47,312 nt of DNA from Acidobacteria bacterium UBA2994 (GCA_002346545.1 DEAA01000036.1:1-47312); one strand, 5' to 3'. Shown: positions 16,470 through 25,133, counted from the stretch's first letter. Numbers and translations are program-made. Notes: generated from the sequence alone by a model not told the origin.

Positions 16470-17835
16470 GCCGTCGTCCGCCCTGGTGCGCTGTGGTGAG
16501 TTTGTCGCCAGCGCCCATGTTCTTCCTGCCGCACGAAACGCGGCGCGCAACGCTGTACTGGATACGGTCGGCGTGACCCTGGCCGGGTCGATCGCGCCGG
16601 CAGCTCGCCTGGTGCGCGAGGTGGCCAGGAGTGAGGGGGGCGCAGCGCGTTGTGGCGTTCTTGGCACGGGCGAGCGGACGGGAGCCGGCTGGGCGGCGCT
16701 GGCCAACGGTACCGCCGCCCATGCCCTGGACTTCGACGACATGTGCTTCGTGTCGATGGCCCATCCCTCCGCCCCGCTAGTTGCGGCTGGCCTGGCGGCG
16801 GCGGAGTTGGTCGACGCCAGCGGAGAGGCGTTGCTCGATGCCTACTGCGTCGGCTTCGAGCTTGAGGCGGCGCTCGGCCGGGTCATGAACCCGACCCACT
16901 ACGAGCGGGGGTGGCACGCCACCTCCTCCATCGGCACGTTGGGGGCGGCCGCGGTGGTTGCCCGTCTACTCGGGCAGGATCCTGCGACCACCGTACGTAG
17001 CTTGGCCATCGCGGCGTCGGGCGCCTGCGGGCTGAAGGAGAGCTTCGGCACCATGGTAAAGCCACTGCAAGGCGGTCTAGCTGGCCGCCACGGGGTGCTG
17101 GCGGCACAGCTGGCCGCGACCGGCTTCACTGCGACCGAGCTCGCTGTCGAGGGGGCGCAGGGGCTGTTGGTGGCGATGCAATCGCGGGGGGACGATTTCT
17201 CTTCCGAGGTGAGGGCGCTCGGGCAGCAGTGGGAGATCGTTGATGGCGGGATCACGGTGAAGCTCTATCCGTGCTGCGCGGCGACCCACCCGACCATCGA
17301 CACGCTCATCGACCTGCGAGCCGAACATGGATTCGGGCCCGAAGATGTCGAAGAGATCGAGGTGGCCGTCGACAGCGTCACTCCGACCGTGCTCATTCAC
17401 GACCGGCCGTCGACCGGACTCGAAGGGAAGTTCAGCATGCACTTCTGCGCCGCCGCGGCCGTCGTCCACGGCCGGGTCGGTATCGAGACCTTCGAGTCAG
17501 GTGTCGACGACCCGACTGTGCGTGCTCTCTTGCCGCGGGTCGTCATGCGGGCCGACCCTGAGGTCGGCATCGATCAGCCCACGCTCACCGAGGCGGTCGT
17601 CACCGTGCGGCTGAAGGACGGTCGAACCCTCGAGCGCCGCGTGCGCGGGGCTCGCGGCTATCCGATGAATCCGCCGACGCGTGACGATTTGGAGCAGAAG
17701 TTTCTGTCCTGTGCCCGTCGTGCCCTGTCGGCCGAGGCCGCCGATGATGCGCTGGCCTGGCTTCGCGATCTCGACCAGCGCCCTATTGCCGGGTTGGTGG
17801 AACTGGTTGGCCAGCCAGCCGCCGCCGTCGTCTGA
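16456..17835 (+). CDS. MmgE/PrpD family protein
   Basis: A 459-residue MmgE/PrpD protein. The family includes 2-methylcitrate dehydratase and the itaconate-forming cis-aconitate decarboxylase. Typical segments are ARNAVLDTVGVTLAGS, NGTAAHALDFDDMCFVSMAHPS, ERGWHATSSIGTLGAAA, GLKESFGTMVKPLQGGLAGRHGV, VKLYPCCAATHPTIDTLIDL and KFSMHFCAAAAVV. Many members cannot be assigned a substrate from sequence. Lying in a CoA-transferase/hydratase/lyase cluster, it probably interconverts a tricarboxylate or C5 diacid feeding the pathway. No export signal. It ends seven bases before the CitE-like gene. Confidence 0.91.
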   Translation: MKTLEPSSALVRCGEFVASAHVLPAARNAARNAVLDTVGVTLAGSIAPAARLVREVARSEGGAARCGVLGTGERTGAGWAALANGTAAHALDFDDMCFVSMAHPSAPLVAAGLAAAELVDASGEALLDAYCVGFELEAALGRVMNPTHYERGWHATSSIGTLGAAAVVARLLGQDPATTVRSLAIAASGACGLKESFGTMVKPLQGGLAGRHGVLAAQLAATGFTATELAVEGAQGLLVAMQSRGDDFSSEVRALGQQWEIVDGGITVKLYPCCAATHPTIDTLIDLRAEHGFGPEDVEEIEVAVDSVTPTVLIHDRPSTGLEGKFSMHFCAAAAVVHGRVGIETFESGVDDPTVRALLPRVVMRADPEVGIDQPTLTEAVVTVRLKDGRTLERRVRGARGYPMNPPTRDDLEQKFLSCARRALSAEAADDALAWLRDLDQRPIAGLVELVGQPAAAVV

Positions 17836-17842
17836 GGAAGTT

Positions 17843-18697
17843 ATGCCACATCGCCGTGTTCGTCGGTCCATCCTGTTCGTGCCAGCCGTCCGTCCCGATC
17901 GTCTTCCGAAAGCGATCGCGACCGGGGCCGATGCGGTCTGTCTCGATCTGGAAGACGGTGTCAGTTTCGCTCAGAAGGACGAGGCCAGATCACAGGCGCT
18001 GGCGTTGTTGAAGGACCCGGACGCGGGGCGGGCCGAGGTGGTGCTCCGGGTGAACGAGCCGGCGTCGGAGCTGGGCGAGCGGGATCTCACCGCGTTGCTC
18101 GAGTCTGGCGTTCGCCCTGATGCGCTGATGATACCCAAGATCAGCGGGCCGGAGACGATCCAAGCGCTCGACCGCCGGCTGGCTGGCCGTTTGGATGATC
18201 TGCCGCTCTACGCTCAGATCGAGACGGCCGCCGGGGTCGCCCACGCTGACGCGATCGCCACCGCGTCGCCGAATGTGGCTGTCATGTTCTTCGGCGCGGT
18301 CGATCTGTCAGCCGACCTCGGGTGCGTCATCGAATGGGACGCATTGCTGTATGCGCGCTCCAAGGTGGTCACGGCGGCGGCGCTGGCCGGAGTCGACGCG
18401 ATGGACACTCCGTTCCTCGACGTCAAGGTACCTGACGCGCTGGCGGAGGAGTCGCGAGCGGTACGGCGGCTCGGGTTCACCGGCAAGGCTGCGATTCACC
18501 CCACCCAGGTGATGCCGATTCAGTCCGCCTTCTCACCGGACGAAGAGACCGTCGCCTGGGCCAGGAAGGTGGTGGTCGCCTATCAGGAGAACCGGGGCGG
18601 GGTCTTGCTGGTGGAGGGGAAGCTGGTCGAACGTCCCGTGATCGCGGCCGCGGAACGGGTCCTGGCGATCGCCGACGCGATCGAGGCGGCGACCTAG
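17843..18697 (+). CDS. CitE-like CoA-ester lyase (HpcH/HpaI aldolase family)
   Basis: A 284-residue TIM-barrel lyase starting MPHRRVRRSILFVPAVRPDR at ATG 17843. Conserved elements include the FVPAVRPDRL arginine, VCLDLEDGVSF, MIPKISGPETI, YAQIETAAGV with the metal-binding glutamate, and GAVDLSADLG with the metal aspartate. Relatives cleave malyl-CoA, beta-methylmalyl-CoA or citramalyl-CoA into acetyl-CoA plus a 2-oxoacid. Next to a CoA-transferase and MaoC hydratase, citramalyl-CoA cleavage to acetyl-CoA and pyruvate is the best guess. Its TAG stop lies inside a CTAG shared with the stop of the convergent radical SAM gene. Confidence 0.91.
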   Translation: MPHRRVRRSILFVPAVRPDRLPKAIATGADAVCLDLEDGVSFAQKDEARSQALALLKDPDAGRAEVVLRVNEPASELGERDLTALLESGVRPDALMIPKISGPETIQALDRRLAGRLDDLPLYAQIETAAGVAHADAIATASPNVAVMFFGAVDLSADLGCVIEWDALLYARSKVVTAAALAGVDAMDTPFLDVKVPDALAEESRAVRRLGFTGKAAIHPTQVMPIQSAFSPDEETVAWARKVVVAYQENRGGVLLVEGKLVERPVIAAAERVLAIADAIEAAT

Positions 18698-20148
18698 CCG
18701 ACGGCCGGGCTGGCAACCAGTGCGGGCGGCGGGGTGGCCGGCACCGACACGGTGTCTCTGCTGTGGCGTTTCCGTATCTGCTCATTACGGTCATGGGCCA
18801 GCGCGTTCTGGAGCAGCGGCAGGTGGAACACGCCGTCGCCGCAGATCGCCACCGTGTCCGCCGAGATCGAGACCCACCCCAACTCTTCGAACGCCGCCCA
18901 CACGACTCGGTGTTCCTCGACCACATCGGTCCCGAAGAGCCGGACGTAGGCGGCGCGATCGACAGACATCCCTTGCATTTCCTGGAACAGCAGATGCAGC
19001 TGGAGGTCCGGTCGGCCGTAGTGAAAGCCCCGCATCACGGGATAGCGCCCCTCCCGGATGCAGTCGAAGTACTCGGCGATGCGGACCTGATTCATGAAGG
19101 CCCAGCCGGGCGCTTGAGGAGTGCCGAAGAAGAATGAGATGCCGGCGTAGCCCCAACCCCAGGCGTCGAAGCCGATGGCGCCCTGGTCGTCGGTCTGGAA
19201 CGGCTTACGGAAGAGTTCCTCGTAGAGATAGGAGCTCGGGAGCTCCGAGTCCTGCCGCTCGAAGTCGTATGGCGTCACTTGCCGATAGCCATGCGCTTCC
19301 AGCACCTCCTTGCCCACCCGATACATCTCCAGGTTCTGTTCGGTCGAGGGCAGCTCGGATCGATGGTGACGCGAGAAGGCGGTGCGACCGGCCACGTTGA
19401 GCTCGTAGTGGGTGATGTGGGTGACGCCGGTGGCGGAGACCGCCTCGAGGTCACGTACCATGTGGTCCAGCGTCTGGTTCGGCCAGCCGAAGATCAGGTC
19501 CACGCTCGCCGGGAGCCCCAGCGCCTCACATGATTCGAGGGTTTGAAAGACCTGCTCGGCCCGTTGCTTTCGCCCACTCGCCTTGATCAGCTCGTCGTCC
19601 AGCTGCTGGACACCCATGCTGATGCGGTTCATGCCGCTCTGCTTCATGCCGAGTAGCTTGTCGTGGCTGAACGTCTGCGGGATGCCTTCGAGGGTGATCT
19701 CGATGTGGGGAGGGATCTCGAAGACCCCTCGCACGACGTCCATCAGCCGCGGGTATTGATCAGCTTTGTAGAGGTTCGATGTGCCTCCGCCGAAGTAGAT
19801 GCTGGCCAGCTCGGCCCCGGCGAAGTGGTCGCGGAATAGATCGCCCTCACGTTCGAGATAGCCGAGATACTCGTCCAGCTGACGGTGACTCGTGTAGATC
19901 TCGCTCGGGAACAGGCAGAAACCGCACCGATCTGGGTCGGTCGGCAGGCAGTACGGGGTCCCGACGTAGAGGTTGACCCGTTTCCTAAGAGCGCGGCCCG
20001 CTGTGGCGCGGTCCGCGAGTACCTGGTCCATCGGAACCTGCTGCTCCAGCCACTGCACGGGCGACGGGTAGCCGTGGAGCACCTTGTTGCTCTGGCGGCG
20101 GCGGCGTTGCTTGTCCACGAAGGCGTGAACCGCCTCAATGCTGTGCAT
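18694..20148 (-). CDS. Radical SAM protein, HemN/coproporphyrinogen III oxidase-like, atypical CX7CX2C motif
   Basis: A 484-residue radical SAM protein of the HemN/HemW branch. The body is typical: IYFGGGTSNLY, ITLEGIPQTFS, MNRISMGVQQLDDEL, VDLIFGWPNQT and a C-terminal HemN-like winged region. The cluster-binding site, however, reads YCLPTDPDRCGFCLFPSE, with cysteines about 67, 75 and 78, i.e. CX7CX2C instead of CX3CX2C. Canonical HemN uses four residues fewer in the first spacer, so this may be a distinct subfamily. Function could be a haem-related or other SAM-radical reaction; I cannot assign it. It is transcribed alone, convergent with the CoA-ester lyase. Confidence 0.85.
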   Translation of the reverse strand: MHSIEAVHAFVDKQRRRRQSNKVLHGYPSPVQWLEQQVPMDQVLADRATAGRALRKRVNLYVGTPYCLPTDPDRCGFCLFPSEIYTSHRQLDEYLGYLEREGDLFRDHFAGAELASIYFGGGTSNLYKADQYPRLMDVVRGVFEIPPHIEITLEGIPQTFSHDKLLGMKQSGMNRISMGVQQLDDELIKASGRKQRAEQVFQTLESCEALGLPASVDLIFGWPNQTLDHMVRDLEAVSATGVTHITHYELNVAGRTAFSRHHRSELPSTEQNLEMYRVGKEVLEAHGYRQVTPYDFERQDSELPSSYLYEELFRKPFQTDDQGAIGFDAWGWGYAGISFFFGTPQAPGWAFMNQVRIAEYFDCIREGRYPVMRGFHYGRPDLQLHLLFQEMQGMSVDRAAYVRLFGTDVVEEHRVVWAAFEELGWVSISADTVAICGDGVFHLPLLQNALAHDRNEQIRKRHSRDTVSVPATPPPALVASPAVG

Positions 20149-20337
20149 GCTGGGTACAGAGAAACCAGAGGCGCCGAACGGCGTGCCATGGCGCTGGAAC
20201 TCGGCTCGTTAGTGACTGGATTGTCGACCGGACAGGAGGGGTTGTCAACCCGAGTCGAGTGGGTGTCCGCGGGCAAAGCCGAGACCTGGAATACAACCTG
20301 CGGGCGACTGATTTTGAGTGCTTGCGAGGGAACTTCG

Positions 20338-22899
20338 TTACCGGATCTTCGCAAGAACGGCGTGATGATAGTTGAAGTCGACCCGCTTCGGTCGTGCTGG
20401 GAGCGGCAGGGTCACCCGCACTTCTTCCTCATCGACCCAGATCCTTCGGAGCATCGGCGGGCGGTTCTCGAAGGTTAGATGGATCGGCACCGGCATCCGA
20501 AATCCGGCCGAGACGTCCCTCTGGCGAATGGTACCCTCCAAGACGTACCCGTCGCTCTCCGTGCGCACGTCCAGGTCCACGTCGTAGGTCGGGACCTCGA
20601 CTCCGTAGACCCACTGGTCGAAGAACCAGTCCATCGGTTCGCCAAACGTCTCGTCGACCGCGTCCTCGAACGATCGGGTCGACATGACGCCGCCGACGTG
20701 CGCGGTCGCGTATCCCCGCATCAACTGGCGGAAGCGTTCGTCGCTCCCCGTGTCGGGGTCGAGCAGCATGGCGCGCAGCATATGCAGGATGTAGGCGCCT
20801 TTCTCGTAGACGATGACCCGGTAGTCGAACGGGGTCTCGGTGGAGTTCAGCCGATGGCCTACCACCAGCGCTCCAGAGTCGTGGCCGTCGCTTCGCTGGA
20901 GCGCGCCCGGCGAAAATCCGTAGTGGCGCAGGCCCATACCCTGTCCCACCTGGCCTTCGCCTAGCACGTCGTGCCGCCAGGCGTCGATCATCTCAAGGAA
21001 CTGGTCCTCATCCTCCAGGGCTTGAAGCGCGTACAGTGCCGCCGCGTACTGGGCAAAGCCCTCGCTCATCCACTGGTCCCGATAGTCTTCCCAGTCAATG
21101 GCGGCGCCCCACCACTGGTGAGCGACCTCGTGGGCCCGGAACAATTCCGCCTCGCCGGTGTGGAGCTCCCCGAAGGCCTGATAGGAGAGTAGTAGCAGGC
21201 CGGGAAAGGCTTGACCACTTTGGGTCGGGGTTTCGGTGGTCAACAAGGAGGAGAACGGGAACGGTCCGAAGTAGTCGCTGAAGAGCTCAATCGATGCCGT
21301 GAGGTCCTCGACCGTCTTTTCCCGGTTGCCCGGCGCAAAGCCCAGGTGGTTGTCGTTGCCGTACACTGAGACCGCCGGCGGCGACGCGCGTTCGACCGTT
21401 GTTACGTCGAATTGTCCGAGGTGGAATGACATGTTGCGTACCGGCTTGTCGGTGACCCAACGCATGATCCGAGTGTCGTCCACCACCTCTTCGCGGGTCA
21501 TGACGCCGCCGCTGGCCACCTGATAGCGCTCAGGCATCCGGAAGGTCAGGTCAAGCCGGGTCAACCGGGTGTCTGGATGACGGGGTTGCCAGTAGATAGT
21601 GTCCTTGAGCAGGAAGTCGTTGCTCTCGCGAAGGCGTTCGATGAGCTCGCCCTCGTAGGCCAGCTGGACGACGAATCGTTCTCCCGCCTCGAACGTGCGC
21701 GGTAGCTCGATCGTGATCCAGGGCTCGAAGACGTCGTCAGCCATGAGCCGATCGTCACGTTCGCGGACGAAGGGGACCGCCTCGCCGGAGAGGGGGGTCG
21801 GCTCGTCGGGTGCGGGAGCTTCCGCGGCGGTGTTCTCCTTCGCCTCCATCTGGAGGAGCGAGGGCGACGTGTCTCCCTCTGGCGGCGGAGCGAGTCTGAC
21901 GTCGATCACCTCCAGCACCTGGCTCAGTAACAGACGAAGACCCCGCGTGGGTTCCAATGGCTCGATCAGCAGCGCCGCGGTCCCACTCGCGTCTCCGTTG
22001 CCCTCAAGCGCGAGATCCACCTGGGCGCGTGGCACTCTGATGCGCGGGTTCCATGCGTCGCTGTCGAGTGGCCGGGCCGGTAGCCCAAGCGCGCCACCGG
22101 TTACCTCGTCGTCGAGGCTTTCCGGATCGACGACGTAGCCATCAAGTGCGCGCGCGCGCTGCTCCGCGGTGAAGTCAGGCAGGAAGTCGACGCGGAGCCA
22201 GTAGTCTCGGATGCGTCGCCGGCTATCGTGCTTGTAGAGTTCGACTTCCTCTCTCGCGCCGGGGTCGCGCGTGATGGTGAGCCAGCCTTCGTCCTTAGTG
22301 TCGATATCGGCTAGGAGAAACGCACGGTCGCTCTGAAGCGTGCCGGCTTGCCGCCGGAGGAGGTCCTCCAGGATCCGTCCGTCCGGGTTGTGGAGCTGGT
22401 CCTCAAGCCGATCTTCCCGCCGGTCGTCGAGATACCGCGCGGCTCGTTTGGGGTCGCCCTCGTCGTCGGCCGGGTCGGCCAACGCACGGAGGTCTCGCAG
22501 TGTGTCGCTTACGGACCAGACCACGAGTCGCTCGAACGCTTCGTCGACGTGGTGGTCGTCGGAGAGCTTCTCCAGCTGGTGGTACTCCACCGCGTCCGGG
22601 GCGAACCCGCGGAGCACGCCGTCTCCGAGGTAGACGGCGATCGGGATTAGGCCGTCGACTTCTTGCCCGAGATAGAGTCGGCCGTCGGATAGCTCCAGTT
22701 CGAAACGGTCGAGACGCAGGCGCTGGCCACGGATGCGACCTGCGTAAGTCATCTCCTCCCCGCGCAGCGTGGAGTAGCGGCCTGGCGGTTCCCGTTCCTC
22801 GTCCTGTGCCACGCTCGGGGTGGGTATCCCTAGAGTGACCGCGTAGACGGCGAGCGGCAGCAGTACGACTCGGCCGCTGGGCATGTCGCCAGCGTACAC
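20338..22899 (-). CDS. Exported M1-family zinc aminopeptidase
   Basis: An 853-residue M1 (gluzincin) peptidase. The zinc site is RAHEVAHQWWG (HExxH about residue 588) with the third ligand in QWMSEGFAQY, and the transition-state tyrosine lies in YEKGAYILHMLR. The standard GAMEN exopeptidase motif is not present; the region reads TPTQSGQAFPGLLLLSY, so substrate choice may differ. Signal peptide residues end at PSVAQDEE; start codon could be ATG 22899 or ATG 22884. A large N-terminal beta domain of about 450 residues precedes the catalytic core. It is likely periplasmic and processes peptides. No operon partner is obvious. Confidence 0.92.
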   Translation of the reverse strand: MYAGDMPSGRVVLLPLAVYAVTLGIPTPSVAQDEEREPPGRYSTLRGEEMTYAGRIRGQRLRLDRFELELSDGRLYLGQEVDGLIPIAVYLGDGVLRGFAPDAVEYHQLEKLSDDHHVDEAFERLVVWSVSDTLRDLRALADPADDEGDPKRAARYLDDRREDRLEDQLHNPDGRILEDLLRRQAGTLQSDRAFLLADIDTKDEGWLTITRDPGAREEVELYKHDSRRRIRDYWLRVDFLPDFTAEQRARALDGYVVDPESLDDEVTGGALGLPARPLDSDAWNPRIRVPRAQVDLALEGNGDASGTAALLIEPLEPTRGLRLLLSQVLEVIDVRLAPPPEGDTSPSLLQMEAKENTAAEAPAPDEPTPLSGEAVPFVRERDDRLMADDVFEPWITIELPRTFEAGERFVVQLAYEGELIERLRESNDFLLKDTIYWQPRHPDTRLTRLDLTFRMPERYQVASGGVMTREEVVDDTRIMRWVTDKPVRNMSFHLGQFDVTTVERASPPAVSVYGNDNHLGFAPGNREKTVEDLTASIELFSDYFGPFPFSSLLTTETPTQSGQAFPGLLLLSYQAFGELHTGEAELFRAHEVAHQWWGAAIDWEDYRDQWMSEGFAQYAAALYALQALEDEDQFLEMIDAWRHDVLGEGQVGQGMGLRHYGFSPGALQRSDGHDSGALVVGHRLNSTETPFDYRVIVYEKGAYILHMLRAMLLDPDTGSDERFRQLMRGYATAHVGGVMSTRSFEDAVDETFGEPMDWFFDQWVYGVEVPTYDVDLDVRTESDGYVLEGTIRQRDVSAGFRMPVPIHLTFENRPPMLRRIWVDEEEVRVTLPLPARPKRVDFNYHHAVLAKIR

Positions 22900-23051
22900 C
22901 AGCTTGTCAGGACTGGACGTAGGTAGGGGGCCCGGCAGCGGGTGGTGGGGTCATCGGTCACCCAAGCTTAGGCTGGCGCCACTTGAGGAAAAGTGAGCGG
23001 TTTTCCCCCATGGGTGACTCGTCCGGTCGCGTTCCCGATGACCCTGCTATG

Positions 23052-23504
23052 TCAAACGCTAGGGCGTCGAGAACTGAACACCGGTTCTCTCGGAACGTCC
23101 TCGACGGCAATCCTGAAGCAGTGGGAGCCCGAAGGATGCGACCAGAAGGCACCTTCGTCCTGAAGCTGTTCCGCGGTGGAGAAGCTCGTGCACAGCTCGT
23201 AGCTGTCTTCTGCAAGCACTTGATAGGAATACGGTTCTCCGGACTCAGGGTCGCTCAGCTGAAGTTTCGGTTCGGCCGAGGACTCCAGCACCCTGAGCGC
23301 AAGAGGAAGCGCGCCGACCCGATTCCAGTACACGTCCACAGCCCGGGCCACCGCACGAAGCTCGCTCCGGCGTCGGGCATCAAGGCGTCGGTCCCGCTCG
23401 ACGGCCGGCGACCCGAGGAGCCCGAGCCCGATTCCCACCGCCATGGTGGCTACGAGGATCGCCGCGACGAGTAGTCGCGTGCCCCCGGGGGAGCCGGCCT
23501 TCAT
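23052..23504 (-). CDS. Single-pass, pseudopilin-like hypothetical protein
   Basis: A 150-residue protein with one N-terminal transmembrane helix (GTRLLVAAILVATMAVGIGL), then a soluble domain starting with a basic helix RRRSELRAVARAVDVYWNRVGALPL. That helix and the following DPESGEPYSYQVLAEDSYELC pattern recall the small domain that accompanies DUF5671 membrane proteins and is distantly pilin-like. Two cysteines (in YELCTSF and SHCFRIAV) could form a disulfide outside the membrane. It overlaps the stop of the upstream membrane-protein gene by four bases, so they are cotranslated. Function unknown. Confidence 0.68.
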   Translation of the reverse strand: MKAGSPGGTRLLVAAILVATMAVGIGLGLLGSPAVERDRRLDARRRSELRAVARAVDVYWNRVGALPLALRVLESSAEPKLQLSDPESGEPYSYQVLAEDSYELCTSFSTAEQLQDEGAFWSHPSGSHCFRIAVEDVPREPVFSSRRPSV

Positions 23505-24145
23505 GCCTCAGTCTCGCGTTCGTCGGCACGGAGGTCTGAGAGGTAGTACCAGAATCCGCCGCCCGCCAGCGCTCCGACGGTGAGGACCTTGAGCAAGAAC
23601 CTGGTGGTCAGCTCACCCCCCAGCAGGTTGAAGACCAGCGTGGTGACATCGCCGATCAGCACCGCCGCCGCCACGAACAGCGTGAGATAGGTCAGCCACC
23701 GCCGCACCTTCGATGCCCGCTTCGCTGGGTCGGCCGCCAGTTCCTTGCCTACCAGCTTGGAGAGTCCGACGAAGAGTGGGCCGGCGACGATCAGGAGAGA
23801 TACGGACCAGCGGATTTGTTCGCGCATGACCTGGACGGGTCGCGTGTAGCTGAGGTCTGGGAACGCGTAGTTGATCAGTTCGAAGAGGAGTTGGCCCAGG
23901 CTGAACGCACTCAGATAGAGCGCCGTGAACAGCAGGAGGTAAACGAAGGCGTCCCTGGCTGACAGGTACGGCTGCGGGCGGGGGACTGGGAGCGGAAATT
24001 CCACGTCAGCGTAGCAGGTAAGGGCTCCGCGAATGTCCGCCCCATCCCAGCCGGCGTTTTTGAGCGCCGTCCGCAGGCGAGATCGATCTACACCGCGGGC
24101 CAGACCGTCCCTGACGAATCGCCGAAGTTCTTCGGGGGCTGCCAT
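23501..24145 (-). CDS. DUF5671-like polytopic membrane protein
   Basis: A 214-residue protein starting at ATG 24145 behind a GAGGAGGAG ribosome site. It has a soluble N-terminal helical region (LRRFVRDGLARGVDRSRLRTAL) of the small domain that often precedes DUF5671, then about five transmembrane helices (YLLLFTALYLSAFSLGQLLF, SVSLLIVAGPLFVGL, WLTYLTLFVAAAVLIGD and others). The family is of unknown function. It is cotranslated with the single-pass protein and lies nine bases from the MarR-type gene stop, so the three genes probably form one minus-strand operon. Confidence 0.78.
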   Translation of the reverse strand: MAAPEELRRFVRDGLARGVDRSRLRTALKNAGWDGADIRGALTCYADVEFPLPVPRPQPYLSARDAFVYLLLFTALYLSAFSLGQLLFELINYAFPDLSYTRPVQVMREQIRWSVSLLIVAGPLFVGLSKLVGKELAADPAKRASKVRRWLTYLTLFVAAAVLIGDVTTLVFNLLGGELTTRFLLKVLTVGALAGGGFWYYLSDLRADERETEA

Positions 24146-24154
24146 CACTCCTCC

Positions 24155-24616
24155 TCAGGTATCCAGTCTGTGTGTGAGCTCGCGTATCGTACCGACCGTG
24201 CGCTCTAGGTCGGCCTCGGGCAGACCGTCAGCGATTCGGGCGGCCCAGTCGTGACCGACGTCGGTCAGCGCGGCTTCGATCCGTTCACCTTTCCGAGTCA
24301 AGACGAGCAAGGGTGAACGAACATGGTCGGGGTTGGGGTCGTAACGCACGAGGCCGTCCTTTGCGAGCAGGTCTGCGACCCGCTGCACGCTCTGGCGCGA
24401 CATACCCATGCGCCGGGCGATCTGCGGAACGGTCCTGGTTTCCTCGGCCACTGCACCGATGACCTGCCACCGCGCCTGCGTCTGGCCGAGCGGCGCGGTC
24501 AATGCGGCGCCGTGGCGCAGGAGCGCGCCGTTTAACCGAAAGATCTCGAGTACCAGCTGTCGGAGGGTGTCTGCGCTGGCGGGTCGAGTGGCCGGGGTGT
24601 ACTGGTCTGAACCCAT
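24155..24616 (-). CDS. MarR-family transcriptional regulator
   Basis: A 153-residue winged-helix regulator. The recognition helix is VPQIARRMGMSRQSVQRVADLLAKDGLV (about residues 68-95) and the wing is NPDHVRSPLLVLTRKGERIEAAL, as in MarR proteins. These bind DNA as dimers and are often released by small phenolic or drug ligands. The AT-rich stretch just upstream (24614-24656) contains inverted CATAT-GACA motifs that could be its own operator. It leads the DUF5671-like operon. Cytoplasmic; ligand unknown. Confidence 0.88.
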   Translation of the reverse strand: MGSDQYTPATRPASADTLRQLVLEIFRLNGALLRHGAALTAPLGQTQARWQVIGAVAEETRTVPQIARRMGMSRQSVQRVADLLAKDGLVRYDPNPDHVRSPLLVLTRKGERIEAALTDVGHDWAARIADGLPEADLERTVGTIRELTHRLDT

Positions 24617-24656
24617 ATGACACTATTGAACCATATAGACATTATTCTGTCAATAT
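24614..24656. promoter_or_regulatory. Candidate MarR operator, AT-rich inverted motifs
   Basis: CATATGACA at 24614-24622 faces CATATTGACA read on the opposite strand at 24647-24656, with a GACA-N6-TGTC repeat at 24638-24651 between them. The block covers the MarR start codon and is clearly more AT-rich than its surroundings. Autoregulation is the usual arrangement in this family; binding is inferred. Confidence 0.4.
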
Positions 24657-24887
24657 GAATAGCCGTGCTACTTTGCCGCATTTGCCGGCGACCCGAGGCG
24701 CTGGTCGGGTTATGACTGGACGGGAAGGACCGGTGGCTGAGGTCGCAACTCACTACCTCCGCGCGGTCCTTGGGGGAGGCACTCGTGTGGCTACGAGCCC
24801 CATCCAAGTCATGGAAGATCCCGACCAGACGCCTCGAGTGACGCCCGCCCGCAGGGCCGGAGAGCCTGCTCCAACCCCGCGGTCCTG
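24657..24887. other. Intergenic stretch without a convincing gene
   Basis: Between the MarR operator region and the 77-residue protein gene I see no supported gene. A plus-strand frame from ATG 24655 encodes about 78 residues but has no ribosome site, homology or structure I can recognise. Confidence 0.35.
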
Positions 24888-25121
24888 CTAGTGGGGAGTC
24901 GTGTGCTGTATATCGACTTCTGAATCGAGTGTCCGCTCTTCGTCTTCGACTCCGAACTCAACATAGGCGTCGCCAAGCAGACGCACCAGCTCCCGTAGTT
25001 CTCGCTTGGTGAGCTTCAACACTAGGGGACCCAGATCTACGTGGATGCAGCCGTGTTGACACTGCGACACGGCCCAGTGCCGCCGTTTACGGGGTTGCTC
25101 TTCTGACGTTTCCTGTTTCAT
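24888..25121 (-). CDS. 77-aa CxHGCxH-motif protein (unknown)
   Basis: A 77-residue protein with a basic N-terminus (QPRKRRHWAV), then CQHGCIHVDLGPLVLKLTKRELREL and a helix VRLLGDAYVEFG with an acidic tail. Cys21, His23, Cys25 and His27 form a compact C-x-H-x-C-x-H cluster that could bind metal or haem. The HG-x-x-H-x-x-x-G followed by a beta strand and helix recalls small uncharacterised proteins of DUF6686 type, but I am unsure. It follows the hemin-type receptor gene by 12 bases on the same strand, so it is probably cotranscribed with it and the chelatase-like gene. Cytoplasmic by lack of a signal. Confidence 0.72.
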   Translation of the reverse strand: MKQETSEEQPRKRRHWAVSQCQHGCIHVDLGPLVLKLTKRELRELVRLLGDAYVEFGVEDEERTLDSEVDIQHTTPH

Positions 25122-25133
25122 GATGTCTCCGTA

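Noticed and set aside
24655..24891. Plus-strand frame of about 78 residues starting MNSRATLPHL
   Set aside because: No ribosome site, no recognisable domain and ends inside the next gene's end; probably chance.
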